DNA of 64,000 bases from Candidatus Lambdaproteobacteria bacterium RIFOXYD2_FULL_56_26. GTDB lineage: Bacteria > SAR324 > XYD2-FULL-50-16. The stretch is taken from the NCBI GenBank assembly GCA_001783715.1, contig MFNF01000001.1, forward strand, positions 310,001 to 374,000, in the 5' to 3' direction. The translations under genes were made by a program, and so were the position numbers. The notes under the pieces are model-generated. The model searched no databases. It worked only from the letters and a program-made list of their open reading frames with translations, and was not told where the DNA came from. The first letter of the stretch is position 1. Each line of letters begins with the position of its first letter. Below, in pieces: positions 32,166-40,956 of the stretch.

Positions 32166-34157
32166 TTAGGGTACCGGTGGTGCCGGTGCCTTCGCTCCCG
32201 GAGGCAAGGCGGTGCCCGGCTCCCCTCTGGGTGGCAGCATTTCTTGCCGGACCCGATAGAGAGTCACGTTCTCCTGGGCATCAAAAACCGTCTCCAACAG
32301 GGCCTGCCCCGAAGGGAGCATGTCGGTCAGCCGGTAGTTCCACATCACCCACTTGACCTCATGGTTGGCCAAAAACTGGGCCGCTTCGGCTTGGTCCATT
32401 TGGCCCAAGAAATACCGGTCCGCCAAAGGACGAATGGCATCATAAACCAAGTTGTCCTGGTTGATCGCTCCTCGCACCTGACTGCTCAAAACCGCTCTTC
32501 TGGCGCACAGGGAGTTGAAGCTCCACATGCTCGGGTATCGGTAGTAGTTGTGCAGCACCCAATCTTGGGGCTCACTTCTTTGGATCAAGTCTTTGCAGGC
32601 GTTGACCTCGGGGCTGGTGTGGCCGAAGTGGTTGTCCAACCCTTCAAATGCATACATGTCTTTGAATTGGTAGAGGTTCATGGAAATCAAAACCACCATG
32701 ACCATCATAACCGCCGCACCCCAGTTCCGGGTTTTGGCTACCCCTTCCGCAAAGACAGCCGCCCCTTGGGCCGAAACCAGCCAAGCCCCAAAAAAGAGAA
32801 AGTACTCGATCGAACTGGAGGAACCGCCGATGTCAAACCGGAACAACATAAAAACCTCCATGCTCGCCCACCCGCCCAGGATGACAAAAAGCGGTCCGGG
32901 ACGGCGGAAAAAGTCTTTCCGGCCCCACATGGCCCAACCGGCCAAAGCCAGGGCGACAAACTCCAGGCAGTAGAAAAAAGGCATCCACAAGCCTAACTTG
33001 GTTCCGCCCCAATGGGCCTCTCCATAGGTCTGCAGCCAGCCAAACAGGGTGTTGTGGTAAGGGGTGACCATCTGGCGCTCGTAAAAGCCGACCCAGTAAT
33101 GAGCGGTATCATAAATCAGCCCCTGGTGGGCGGTCAGGGAAGGGTTGTAGATCACCATGCGGTAGATCCCCAAAACCGCCACCACCAACGCCACTGCGCC
33201 GAGCCCCAGCTCAACCACCTTGATCCGTTGCCGGACCAAGGCCCAAAGACCAATCAAGGGCAAAGCGGCCACCAAAGGCGTAACCGCCAAAAGCTTCACC
33301 CCGGTGATCAGGGCCACCAGAGTCAATCCTAGATAAAAATAGGCCTTCCCCTTGCCGTCCAAAAACTTCAGGAACAGAGCCACGGCAACCAAGCTGAGCC
33401 CTAGGGCAAAGGTGTTTTGCCGTAAGGTGAAGTGCAGAATCTTTTCGGCCCCTCCGGGTCCCTGGACCAAAAAAAACATCATGAACAAGGGCACAACAAT
33501 CCAGCCTGACCGCTTGGAGTGAGCCCCCGCCAAGGCCCAAAAGCCGACGAAGATCAGCAGCCAATTAAAAATGAGCAATTGGTGCATGTACACATCCACC
33601 ACCGGCATATGGGAAAACTGGGCCAAGTTGACTGCAAAAACCTCGGCGAAGTTGTAGTACCGGTAAGTAGAGTGAGAATAAACCTGAAACTCCGGCGGCG
33701 GGTAGGCAATGGTGATCGCCTGGGCGATGGAAGCCCGTTGCTGCTCGTCTTGGAAGTAGATTTGGGCCGGTTTGTTTTGGTAGCGAATGAACATCTGGGT
33801 GACAAAAATCAACCCCAACAAAAAGGAGAGACCGGTACCGGAAAACACCAGTTTGGTGAACCCCAGCAGCTTTTCCCCAATCCAGGCCTTTTGGTCCTTG
33901 TGTCGGTAAAACCAGTACCCCCAGCCCAAGAGATGGGCTCCGGCATAGACCCAATAGGGCATGGGCAAGAGGTTACAAAGCAGCCGGAAGAGGATGGAGC
34001 TGACCAAATGGAAGGCCAGGGCAAAAGCCAGCCAAAAAATCGGACTGAGCGGCAAAACCTGGCTCTTGGCCCAACGGGAAGTGGCTCCCCAAACGGCAGG
34101 CCCCAAAAGTTGCACCAGAAAAAAGGCGGCTAAACTGGCAAGTTCAAGATAAAACAT
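32166..34157 (-). CDS. Multi-pass membrane protein, GT-C glycosyltransferase-like, paralogue of the 1.6-3.6 kb protein
   Basis: 663 residues with about ten or more hydrophobic helices. The loop after the early helices has QDEQQR at ~residue 135, then YPPPEFQVYSHSTYRYYNF. The paralogue at 1637-3568 has QDEYQR at the same position and the same spacing to YYNF. Shared C-terminal elements include a GG-x-SS(I)EYF-type stretch, GAINQD and a final globular region ending in a Pro/Ala-rich tail. The acidic pair in the first large loop suggests a GT-C catalytic site using a polyprenyl-linked donor, but this is inference; I do not recognise a named family. Six bases downstream of a small membrane protein, so co-transcribed. 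Confidence 0.6.
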   Translation of the reverse strand: MFYLELASLAAFFLVQLLGPAVWGATSRWAKSQVLPLSPIFWLAFALAFHLVSSILFRLLCNLLPMPYWVYAGAHLLGWGYWFYRHKDQKAWIGEKLLGFTKLVFSGTGLSFLLGLIFVTQMFIRYQNKPAQIYFQDEQQRASIAQAITIAYPPPEFQVYSHSTYRYYNFAEVFAVNLAQFSHMPVVDVYMHQLLIFNWLLIFVGFWALAGAHSKRSGWIVVPLFMMFFLVQGPGGAEKILHFTLRQNTFALGLSLVAVALFLKFLDGKGKAYFYLGLTLVALITGVKLLAVTPLVAALPLIGLWALVRQRIKVVELGLGAVALVVAVLGIYRMVIYNPSLTAHQGLIYDTAHYWVGFYERQMVTPYHNTLFGWLQTYGEAHWGGTKLGLWMPFFYCLEFVALALAGWAMWGRKDFFRRPGPLFVILGGWASMEVFMLFRFDIGGSSSSIEYFLFFGAWLVSAQGAAVFAEGVAKTRNWGAAVMMVMVVLISMNLYQFKDMYAFEGLDNHFGHTSPEVNACKDLIQRSEPQDWVLHNYYRYPSMWSFNSLCARRAVLSSQVRGAINQDNLVYDAIRPLADRYFLGQMDQAEAAQFLANHEVKWVMWNYRLTDMLPSGQALLETVFDAQENVTLYRVRQEMLPPRGEPGTALPPGAKAPAPPVP

Positions 34158-34163
34158 AAGAGA

Positions 34164-34544
34164 CTAGTCGAGACGACGTTGGTGAAACAGGGAATAATAA
34201 CGGACCGAGCCGGGGGCGTGGGAGATCAGCGAACTGAAAACCAACAGGCCCAACAAAACAAAAATTTGGCTGTCCCCCCAAAGGGTGAGCTGGGAGACCA
34301 CCAGCAGTTTGAGCAGGATCACCACCCCCCGGTTTTGCATCAACCAGTTGGCGTTTTTGTTGAAAAACAGAGCCATCAAGGCAGCTCCGCTGACCACCAC
34401 CGCCACAAAGTACGGTTTCAGGACCTCCGGGGACTGGCCAAACCAAACCCCGCCCAGGTAGAGGGAAATGGCCCCCAAGTGGCAGGTTCGGGCCAAGATC
34501 CTCATCCACCGTAGAGGGCTGTTGTCGCTAGGTTTAACCGCCAT
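34164..34544 (-). CDS. Small four-helix membrane protein of unknown function
   Basis: 126 residues: a short charged N-terminus, then four predicted membrane helices (~18-38, 46-64, 72-92, 93-110) and a basic C-terminal tail (APGSVRYYSLFHQRRLD). A histidine in helix 1 (ARTCHLGA) and another in SHAPG could be functional. I do not recognise a family. Six bases upstream of the GT-C-like gene on the same strand; probably a partner or regulator of that enzyme. Confidence 0.65.
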   Translation of the reverse strand: MAVKPSDNSPLRWMRILARTCHLGAISLYLGGVWFGQSPEVLKPYFVAVVVSGAALMALFFNKNANWLMQNRGVVILLKLLVVSQLTLWGDSQIFVLLGLLVFSSLISHAPGSVRYYSLFHQRRLD

Positions 34545-34606
34545 GGCTCCTGGTACAAAGGTTGAACGCTCCCCCAGTCTAGGGGACCCAAGCCATTCTC
34601 ACAAGC

Positions 34607-37600
34607 CTAGGGCTCCAAAAGCCGCTCCAAACCTCCCAACAAGACAGCAACGGCGGCCAAGACCGAGTCGGGCTGTTTTTTATACAACTCCAGTTCCTTC
34701 TGGTAGGCCCCCAAGGGGCCAGCCTTGAGGGTCAAATAGGGTCCCAGGCTGCCCGGCTGTCCAACCCTGCGGCCCTGGGCCGCCTGCAAAATTTGGATGC
34801 TTAAGCCTTGGCACCGCCGAACCAACACCGCCCTTTGTTTGACCACCCAAGGGGTGTCCAGCTTGAGCGCCAGGAGGTCTTCCTCAAGTCTGGAGAGGGC
34901 AAAGGTGGCTTCCAGTTCCTGGGTCACCGCACCGGCTGCGGACAGGGAGAGACCCAGCAGCTGGGCGTACCGGGCCACCTTGAGGCTTTGGGTTTGCAGA
35001 GACAACCCCACCAATCCTTGGGCCAAGGGGATGGGGACGGACAGGGCGCTCAGAGCGGTCACTTGGGGCTCCATCGCCCCTTGCCGGACCGACAAAACCG
35101 CTTGAGCCTGGAGCTGGGCGACCGGTTCCTGGTACCGGCCCAACAGGCTCCAGTTGAGGTCCTTGCCTTGGTGGAGCAGCAAAAGCCCCACCACCTGGAG
35201 GAACAAAAATTCTTCCACCTGGACCAACAAACGGTAGGCTTCCAACTGCCCCAGAGGCCCCACCGACCGGTGGACCTCCTCCCGGAGCGCCTGGAGCCCA
35301 AACAGCCGGTCGGCCACAAAGTAGGCTACCAAAACCTCGGGGCCGGTGGCTTGGGTCAGTTCCTCGACCCTGGGCAGCAAAGTGACCCCAGCTTGGTCGA
35401 GCACTTGGTTGACCAATAGGGTGCCCAAGATCTCCCGGCCCAAGGGGTGCGGCGGGTTGGACAGGTCAAACCGGTCCTGCAAAGGTTGGGGGAAATAACG
35501 CAGGTAAAGGGGCACCAACTCCGGCCCGGCCAGCAGCTGGGGTTGGGCCATCAGGTCCTTGAACAGGGCCATTTTGCTGTAGCTCAAGACCACCGCCAAG
35601 TCCGGCTTGGCCAACCCTGCCTCCCCCAGCCCCAGAAGTAGGCTGTCGGGGCTCAGGTGTTCGGTGCGCCGGTTGAGCAGGCCGGTTTGGGTCAGAGCGC
35701 CAATCGCTTTGACAAATCCTTGGGGATTCTTTTGGGACCGAAGTTGGTCCATGCCCAAGACCTGGCTTTGTGCTTTGTTGTGGGCGACTACCTGGGCGGC
35801 AATCTCTTCGGTCAAGGAACGCAACAGCTCCAGCCTCGGCCCTCCCGCTTGGAGCCTACCGGCAGCAATTTGCTGTCCAATCAGGATCTTCAAGTTGACT
35901 TCGTGGTCCGAGGTGTCCACCCCCGCCGAGTTGTCGATTGCATCGGTGTTGATCTTGCCTCCCTTGAGCGCATATTCCACCCGCCCTTCCTGGGTGAAGC
36001 CCAGGTTTCCCCCCTCGCCCACCACCAGAGCCCGAAGGTCCTTGCCGTCCACCCGCACCGCTTCGTTGCTCAAGTCCCCCACCTGAAAGTGGGATTCTTG
36101 GGTGGATTTGACGTAGGTCCCGATCCCGCCGTTCCAGAGCAGATCCACCGGGGCGCAGAGCAGGACTTTGATCAGCCCCTCTCCGCTCAGTTGGTCTGGG
36201 TCGGTTCCCAGAGCCTGTTTGACCTCGGCGCTGAGGGGGATCAACTTGGCGTTCCGCTCGAAGACACCTCCGCCCTGACTGATTTGGTCGGCACGGTAGT
36301 CCTTCCAGCTGGAACCGGGCAGTTCAAACAAACGCTTGCGCTCCGCCCAACTGGCTTGTGGGTCCGGGTTGGGGTCCAGAAAAATGTGGGCATGGTTGAA
36401 GGCAGCCACCAGCTTGATCTTTTTAGAAAGCAGCAAGCCGTTGCCGAATACGTCTCCCGCCATGTCGCCGATCCCGATGGCCGTAAACTCTTGGGTCTGG
36501 ATGTCCCGGCCCAATTCCAGGAAGTGCAGTTTGACGCTTTCCCAAGCTCCTTTGGCGGTTATGCCCATTTTTTTGTGGTCATACCCCTCGCTGCCCCCGG
36601 AGGCGAACGCATCTTGCAGCCAAAACCCTCGTTTGGTGCTGATTTCGTTGGCCGTATCGGAAAGGTGGGCCGTGCCTTTGTCGGCGGCAACTACCAGGTA
36701 AGGGTCCCATTCGTCCCACACCCGGACCCCTTCGGGGTGCACCAGGGTTTCCCCCTGTCGGTTGTCGGTCAGGGAAAGCAGGCTGTTCATGAAGACCTGA
36801 TACTGCCGTTTGACCTCCGCCGCCTGGGCCTTGGGCTCCAGGCCCCGATTCTTGGTGACGAAGCCCCCCTTGGAGCCTTCAGGGACGATCACTACGTTTT
36901 TCATCATCTGGGTTTTCATCAACCCCAATACCTCGGTCCGAAAATCATCGGGCCGGTCGGAATAACGGATCCCCCCCCGGGCAATCCGTCCACCCCGGAG
37001 GTGGATCGCCTCCAGCTCCGGGTTTTGGACAAAGATCTCAAACAAAGGTTTGGGCAAGGGCAGGGCCTCGATCATGGAGCTGCGGAACTTGATCGCCAAG
37101 GCGGTGTCGGGGGTGGGGACAAAATAATTGGTCCTGACCGCACTTTGCAGCAGGTTGAACAACTGTTTGAACAGCTGCTCCTCCCGCAGGGTTTTGACCT
37201 CATTGAGCCGGCCCAAAAACAGTTGTTCCAACGGTTCCAAATCCGCCTCTTGGGGGCCAAACTTGGCCAAAAAGTAGTCTTTGAGCAGGCCCACCAAGGC
37301 GGGATGTTTGAGCAGTACCCCATTGATACTCTCTCGGCCCATGACAAAGCCAATTTGTTGCAGGTAGTTGCGCAGTAGGATCCAAAGGTGAATCTCTTTG
37401 ACATCCAGTCCGCCACCAAACAACAGGCCGTTCAAAAAGTCCGACTCGGCCCTGCCGGCCAGGACCGCCAACAAAAGCTCTTCCCCCTTGGCCTTGAGCC
37501 GTTCCAAGTCCCCGGCCCCCAGCCCCGGATATTCCACATGGAAGTGGTTCAAATAGACTTTTTGATCGTCCGGCAGGGTCAAGTCAAACTTGTTTTCGTC

Positions 37601-39346
37601 CAGGATCACCAGCCCCATCCGGTGCAGGTGGGGGATCAGCTGGGTCAAGGTGACTTCGGTTTTGAGGTACACCTGCAAGCTGAAGCGGCCAGGGCGAGGT
37701 CCTGTGCGGAACTCGACCTGGGTCAAGCCGGTACAGCCCAGGGTTTCCAAGGCAGGCAGGTCCTGGAGGGCTTCCAAGGGGCTGAATTGGGCCATGTAGG
37801 ACTTGGGGAAGGCCCAAGCCAGCTTTTGGGACCAAAGGGCAGACAGGCCCTGCTGTGAGGCCAAGATTTGGGTCAGCTGTTCCGGCCAGCCCTGGGTGAG
37901 TCCGTCCAACCAGGATTCCAGCACCAAAGGGTCCAGCCCGCTGGGCCCCGGATAACCTGCGGGCAGGTAAAAGGCGTGGTGGCTGTAAGTATTGGGGCCT
38001 AAGGTGACATAAAACCGGACCTCTGAGGAAAGGCCCATCACTTGGGCCAAACGGCCTTCGATCTCTTCAAACACCTCGGGGCTGAACAGCCGGGCGGAAA
38101 GGGCGAAGGTGAACCGCAAGTAGCCCCGAGAAGAGTCCTGGTAGCTGAACAAACGGCTTCGGTCGTATTCGTTGAAAAACTGGACCTGGTCAAGCAGCCC
38201 CAACAGCTCCGCCGGGTCCAGCCGGAACAGCTCGCTTTTGGGGAACCGGGTAAAAAGCTCGATCGACTGTTTGTAACGGTGGCTGGCGGTCGAACCGGCA
38301 AAGGTGAGGGCGACGGAGCGGACCTTCTCTTGGGCCAAGGGGATATGGTCGGCCCGAGAAAAAATGGCCTGCCGGGTGAAGAGGATCAAAAAATAGGACA
38401 ACATCACCCTACCGTCCCCGTCTTCCTGCCGGGTCAAAACCAGCTGGAGCCGGTCGGGCCGGTGGACCGGGGAGCGGGTGGAAAGCTCAAAGAGACTGAC
38501 TTTTAAAGAGCTGCGCAAAAAATGTTGGCCCCATTTGACCATCTGGGGCAGCAGTTCCCGGCCCAGGTCGGGACGGCGAAACAGGCCCAGGGGCTGGACC
38601 AGCTGTTCGTACTCCAGTTGGGCCAGCTGGATCTCATAAACCTGAGTGGTGCCCAAAAAAATCGCATTGTCTTCGGCCATCCAGCCAAAGAGTGCCGAAA
38701 CCGCTTCGTACCCGGCTTTTTTTTGGTTCCTCTGGGCCAGCTCTTGGGCCTTGTCCCTCATGGGAGCAAAGTCTTCGGTGGCCTGGGTGATTTGCCCCAG
38801 CAAGGTTTCCAGCTTGTCGGTCAAGCCGGGGACCTCGGTGGCAGTAAACCCCGGTAATCCGAAGGCGGTCAGGCTGTAAAGCGGCTCTTCCCCCAGATTG
38901 CCTTCCGCCCCATGGATGCCGGTGATCTGGCCTTGCGGGTCGTGGGTCAGCCGGAGCAGGGGATTAAAAAAAAAGGGAGATTGGTAGGAAGAGCGGTGTA
39001 GAAATTCAACCAGTGAGTCGTCCAAAAACTTCCGGTCCACACAGAGCAGGTTGACCAAAAAAAGCCCCGAGTCCAGGGGTTTGATCTCTGTCTCAAAGGG
39101 TTTGTGTTGGGCCCGTTTGAGGATCTCCAAGCTGCCCAGGGCGATTTGGTACAGCTTTGGAGGCTCCAGTTCCTCCAATCTGCGGCTGTTGATCCCGCCG
39201 TAAAACAGGGAACCCAGCTGGTAAAGCAATTCTTTGTGGGGGCAGTCGGACTGCCGGTCGATCCAGTCTTTGAGGCCTTGGCGGCGCTTGGCGAGCAGTT
39301 CAGTTTTTTGTAAACCCAGACGAGGATCGGAAAAAAACGGTTCCAT
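34607..39346 (-). CDS. gdhB: NAD-specific glutamate dehydrogenase, 180-kDa class
   Basis: Oxidatively deaminates glutamate to 2-oxoglutarate using NAD, mainly catabolic. 1579 residues, the length of the GDH-180 family. The catalytic region begins near residue 785 with GGRIARGGIRYSDRPDDFRT; the substrate-binding loop follows as VVIVPEGSKGGFV. The NAD domain contains IGIGDMAGDVFGNG; downstream are FNHAHIFLDPNPD and DNSAGVDTSDHEVN. Large N- and C-terminal regulatory parts flank this core. All signature stretches are intact. Preceded by the NmrA-like gene on the same strand, with a 146-base gap holding a large inverted repeat. Confidence 0.96.
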   Translation of the reverse strand: MEPFFSDPRLGLQKTELLAKRRQGLKDWIDRQSDCPHKELLYQLGSLFYGGINSRRLEELEPPKLYQIALGSLEILKRAQHKPFETEIKPLDSGLFLVNLLCVDRKFLDDSLVEFLHRSSYQSPFFFNPLLRLTHDPQGQITGIHGAEGNLGEEPLYSLTAFGLPGFTATEVPGLTDKLETLLGQITQATEDFAPMRDKAQELAQRNQKKAGYEAVSALFGWMAEDNAIFLGTTQVYEIQLAQLEYEQLVQPLGLFRRPDLGRELLPQMVKWGQHFLRSSLKVSLFELSTRSPVHRPDRLQLVLTRQEDGDGRVMLSYFLILFTRQAIFSRADHIPLAQEKVRSVALTFAGSTASHRYKQSIELFTRFPKSELFRLDPAELLGLLDQVQFFNEYDRSRLFSYQDSSRGYLRFTFALSARLFSPEVFEEIEGRLAQVMGLSSEVRFYVTLGPNTYSHHAFYLPAGYPGPSGLDPLVLESWLDGLTQGWPEQLTQILASQQGLSALWSQKLAWAFPKSYMAQFSPLEALQDLPALETLGCTGLTQVEFRTGPRPGRFSLQVYLKTEVTLTQLIPHLHRMGLVILDENKFDLTLPDDQKVYLNHFHVEYPGLGAGDLERLKAKGEELLLAVLAGRAESDFLNGLLFGGGLDVKEIHLWILLRNYLQQIGFVMGRESINGVLLKHPALVGLLKDYFLAKFGPQEADLEPLEQLFLGRLNEVKTLREEQLFKQLFNLLQSAVRTNYFVPTPDTALAIKFRSSMIEALPLPKPLFEIFVQNPELEAIHLRGGRIARGGIRYSDRPDDFRTEVLGLMKTQMMKNVVIVPEGSKGGFVTKNRGLEPKAQAAEVKRQYQVFMNSLLSLTDNRQGETLVHPEGVRVWDEWDPYLVVAADKGTAHLSDTANEISTKRGFWLQDAFASGGSEGYDHKKMGITAKGAWESVKLHFLELGRDIQTQEFTAIGIGDMAGDVFGNGLLLSKKIKLVAAFNHAHIFLDPNPDPQASWAERKRLFELPGSSWKDYRADQISQGGGVFERNAKLIPLSAEVKQALGTDPDQLSGEGLIKVLLCAPVDLLWNGGIGTYVKSTQESHFQVGDLSNEAVRVDGKDLRALVVGEGGNLGFTQEGRVEYALKGGKINTDAIDNSAGVDTSDHEVNLKILIGQQIAAGRLQAGGPRLELLRSLTEEIAAQVVAHNKAQSQVLGMDQLRSQKNPQGFVKAIGALTQTGLLNRRTEHLSPDSLLLGLGEAGLAKPDLAVVLSYSKMALFKDLMAQPQLLAGPELVPLYLRYFPQPLQDRFDLSNPPHPLGREILGTLLVNQVLDQAGVTLLPRVEELTQATGPEVLVAYFVADRLFGLQALREEVHRSVGPLGQLEAYRLLVQVEEFLFLQVVGLLLLHQGKDLNWSLLGRYQEPVAQLQAQAVLSVRQGAMEPQVTALSALSVPIPLAQGLVGLSLQTQSLKVARYAQLLGLSLSAAGAVTQELEATFALSRLEEDLLALKLDTPWVVKQRAVLVRRCQGLSIQILQAAQGRRVGQPGSLGPYLTLKAGPLGAYQKELELYKKQPDSVLAAVAVLLGGLERLLEP

Positions 39347-39420
39347 TGGACCCTGGTTAAGAGATTGGGAAAGAGTTTTCCCCAGCCTACCTTCTTTAAC
39401 CTACGAAAACAAGGCAGGTT

Positions 39421-39467
39421 CCGGGGAAAAGGACCGGCAAAATCCGAGTGCCAACCCTTTTCCCCGG
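39421..39467. repeat. Perfect 12-bp inverted repeat with internal hairpin
   Basis: CCGGGGAAAAGG (39421-39432) pairs perfectly with CCTTTTCCCCGG (39456-39467). The 23-base loop contains a further GGCA/TGCC pair, allowing an extended cruciform. It lies between the NmrA-like gene and gdhB. There is no T-run, so it is not a standard terminator. It could be a transcript-stabilising or attenuating structure, or a REP-like element. Confidence 0.6.
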
Positions 39468-39492
39468 TCTTGGGCCGTTTTGGTATTTCCCC

Positions 39493-40368
39493 CTACAAGC
39501 TGTAAGCGGCTTTAAGGTATTCCTCCAAAGACAAAGGGGCTCTACCCAAGAAGTTTTTGACTTCAGGACTGGGAGAGTCAAACTCTTGCTCCAAAATGGC
39601 TTGGGAAAAATTTGCAGCCATTTCGATTTGGATTTGCGGCACCCCTGCCTTAGCCAGTTCCTTCTTGAATGTCTGTGGGTCAGGGGAGACATAGGCGATC
39701 TGTTTTCCGCTGAGTTTGCTTAAGGTTTCCGCCAATTCAGAGAAAGACCAAGACCGGGTGTTGGAAAGGTTGTAGCTCTTTTTTTCGTGCCCCGAACCGG
39801 TCAACAGGTGAGCGCCCACCTCGGCCAGATCCTTCCGGGAGACAAAAGACCCCTTGCCTGCTCCGGCGGGCAAAAAGATCGTTTTTTGTTCCAGTACCTG
39901 AGGACCCAAAAACATCGGCAGGATGTCAAAGTATAGGTTGTGCCGCAAAAATGTGTAATTCAGCCCGGACTCCCGTAACAACCGTTCGGTTTCCAGGTGG
40001 GCCTTGGACAAAGCGGCCAGAGGGGAAGTAGTGGTTTCGTTTTTCCTCTGGAAACTGGTGTAAACCACCAGTGAAAGACCACATTTTTTGGCGGCAGCCA
40101 CTACCTTGGCTTGTTGGGCTGTCCGGTGCTCCACCTCATTGCCCGAAACAAAGTACAGTTTTTCAACCCCTTGGAAGGCCCGCTCCAAAGATCCCAAATC
40201 GCCGTAGTCTCCCTGGCGTACCTCTATGCCCCGGTCTTGCCAGGATTTTGCCTTGGCCGGGTCTCTGACCAGGACAGCCAAATCCTTCAACTCCATCTTT
40301 TTGGCCAAAAAACCCGCTACCCCGCCACCCAAGGGACCCGTAGCCCCTGTAACCAGAATCTTTGCCAT
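39493..40368 (-). CDS. NmrA-like NAD(P)-binding oxidoreductase, QorB/YtfG type
   Basis: 291 residues. N-terminal Rossmann motif VTGATGPLGGGV at ~6-17, then VRDPAKA, GDYGDLGSLERAFQGVEKLYFVSG, and AAKKCGLSLVVYTSF, all as in NmrA-type atypical short-chain dehydrogenases such as E. coli YtfG (quinone oxidoreductase 2). There is no catalytic Tyr-Lys pair, as expected. Divergent from an HxlR regulator with a palindromic operator between, the same arrangement as ytfG-ytfH in enterobacteria. Probable role: response to quinones or electrophiles. Confidence 0.85.
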   Translation of the reverse strand: MAKILVTGATGPLGGGVAGFLAKKMELKDLAVLVRDPAKAKSWQDRGIEVRQGDYGDLGSLERAFQGVEKLYFVSGNEVEHRTAQQAKVVAAAKKCGLSLVVYTSFQRKNETTTSPLAALSKAHLETERLLRESGLNYTFLRHNLYFDILPMFLGPQVLEQKTIFLPAGAGKGSFVSRKDLAEVGAHLLTGSGHEKKSYNLSNTRSWSFSELAETLSKLSGKQIAYVSPDPQTFKKELAKAGVPQIQIEMAANFSQAILEQEFDSPSPEVKNFLGRAPLSLEEYLKAAYSL

Positions 40369-40412
40369 AACAAATCTCCGATGTTTTATGTTGCTAACAA
40401 TAAAAGAGCAGA

Positions 40413-40425
40413 TTACTCTTCGTAA
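40413..40425. promoter_or_regulatory. Second, imperfect HxlR-type operator
   Basis: TTAC-TCTTC-GTAA, followed by GTGC, shares its half-site (GTAAGTGC) with the stronger palindrome 60 bases to the right. It lies about 45 bases upstream of the NmrA-like gene, where a repressor would block that promoter. Confidence 0.45.
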
Positions 40426-40478
40426 GTGCTAGATAACAAACCACCGCAGCCTCCACAAGAAGGCACTCTTTTTTCACT

Positions 40479-40498
40479 CACTTACCTCCAGGTAAGTG
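40479..40498. promoter_or_regulatory. HxlR-type operator, 20-bp palindrome
   Basis: CACTTACCT-CC-AGGTAAGTG, perfect 9-base arms with a 2-base centre, 16 bases before the hxlR-like start. It resembles known DUF24/HxlR sites, which feature ACTTAC/GTAAGT half-sites. It probably gives autoregulation and co-control of the divergent NmrA-like gene. Confidence 0.7.
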
Positions 40499-40514
40499 CC
40501 TTTCCAACCAAACA

Positions 40515-40949
40515 ATGGACCTTTTGCCACCCAAGTACGCCAAATCGGACTCTTGCCCAGTCAGAAACATCTTGGACCGTTTTGGCGACAAATGGTCGGT
40601 ACTGGTGATTTTGGTGCTGGGGGAAGTGGGAGTGATGCGCTTTAACGAACTAAACCACCAAATCGGCGATGTTTCCCAAAAGATGCTTTCGGTCACGCTC
40701 AAAACACTGGAGGCAGACGGACTGGTGGACAGAAAGGCCTATTTGGTCATCCCGCCCAAGGTAGAGTACCAGCTGACCCCGGTCGGCCAGAGCCTGCTGC
40801 CTCTGGTCCGCCAGCTGACTCAATGGGCGATGGTCAACATGGAGACGATCCAACGTTCCAGGGAGGCCTACAAAAACAAATCGGTTGGGTTGGAGGAAGG
40901 TAAAGCGGCCCGACCTTTGGGGGGCGGGCCGGTGGCGGGGAAAACCTAA
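40515..40949 (+). CDS. HxlR family transcriptional regulator, YtfH-like
   Basis: 144 residues. Winged-helix core: CPVRNILDRFGDKWSVLVI, MRFNELNHQIGDVSQKMLSVTLKTLEADGLV, and VEYQLTPVGQSLLPLV, all diagnostic of HxlR/DUF24. A cysteine near the N-terminus (SDSCPV, residue ~14) sits where redox-sensing HxlR proteins (YodB, HypR, QorR) carry their reactive thiol. Likely represses the divergent oxidoreductase until electrophile or oxidative stress. Ends seven bases from a convergent hydrolase gene. Confidence 0.92.
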   Translation: MDLLPPKYAKSDSCPVRNILDRFGDKWSVLVILVLGEVGVMRFNELNHQIGDVSQKMLSVTLKTLEADGLVDRKAYLVIPPKVEYQLTPVGQSLLPLVRQLTQWAMVNMETIQRSREAYKNKSVGLEEGKAARPLGGGPVAGKT

Positions 40950-40956
40950 AAAAGGC

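Noticed and set aside
35657-37378. 573-codon open frame antisense to gdhB, and a similar 427-codon frame at 20210-21493 antisense to recD
   Set aside because: Both are shadows of long, motif-complete genes in GC-rich DNA. No ribosome site or known domain supports them.
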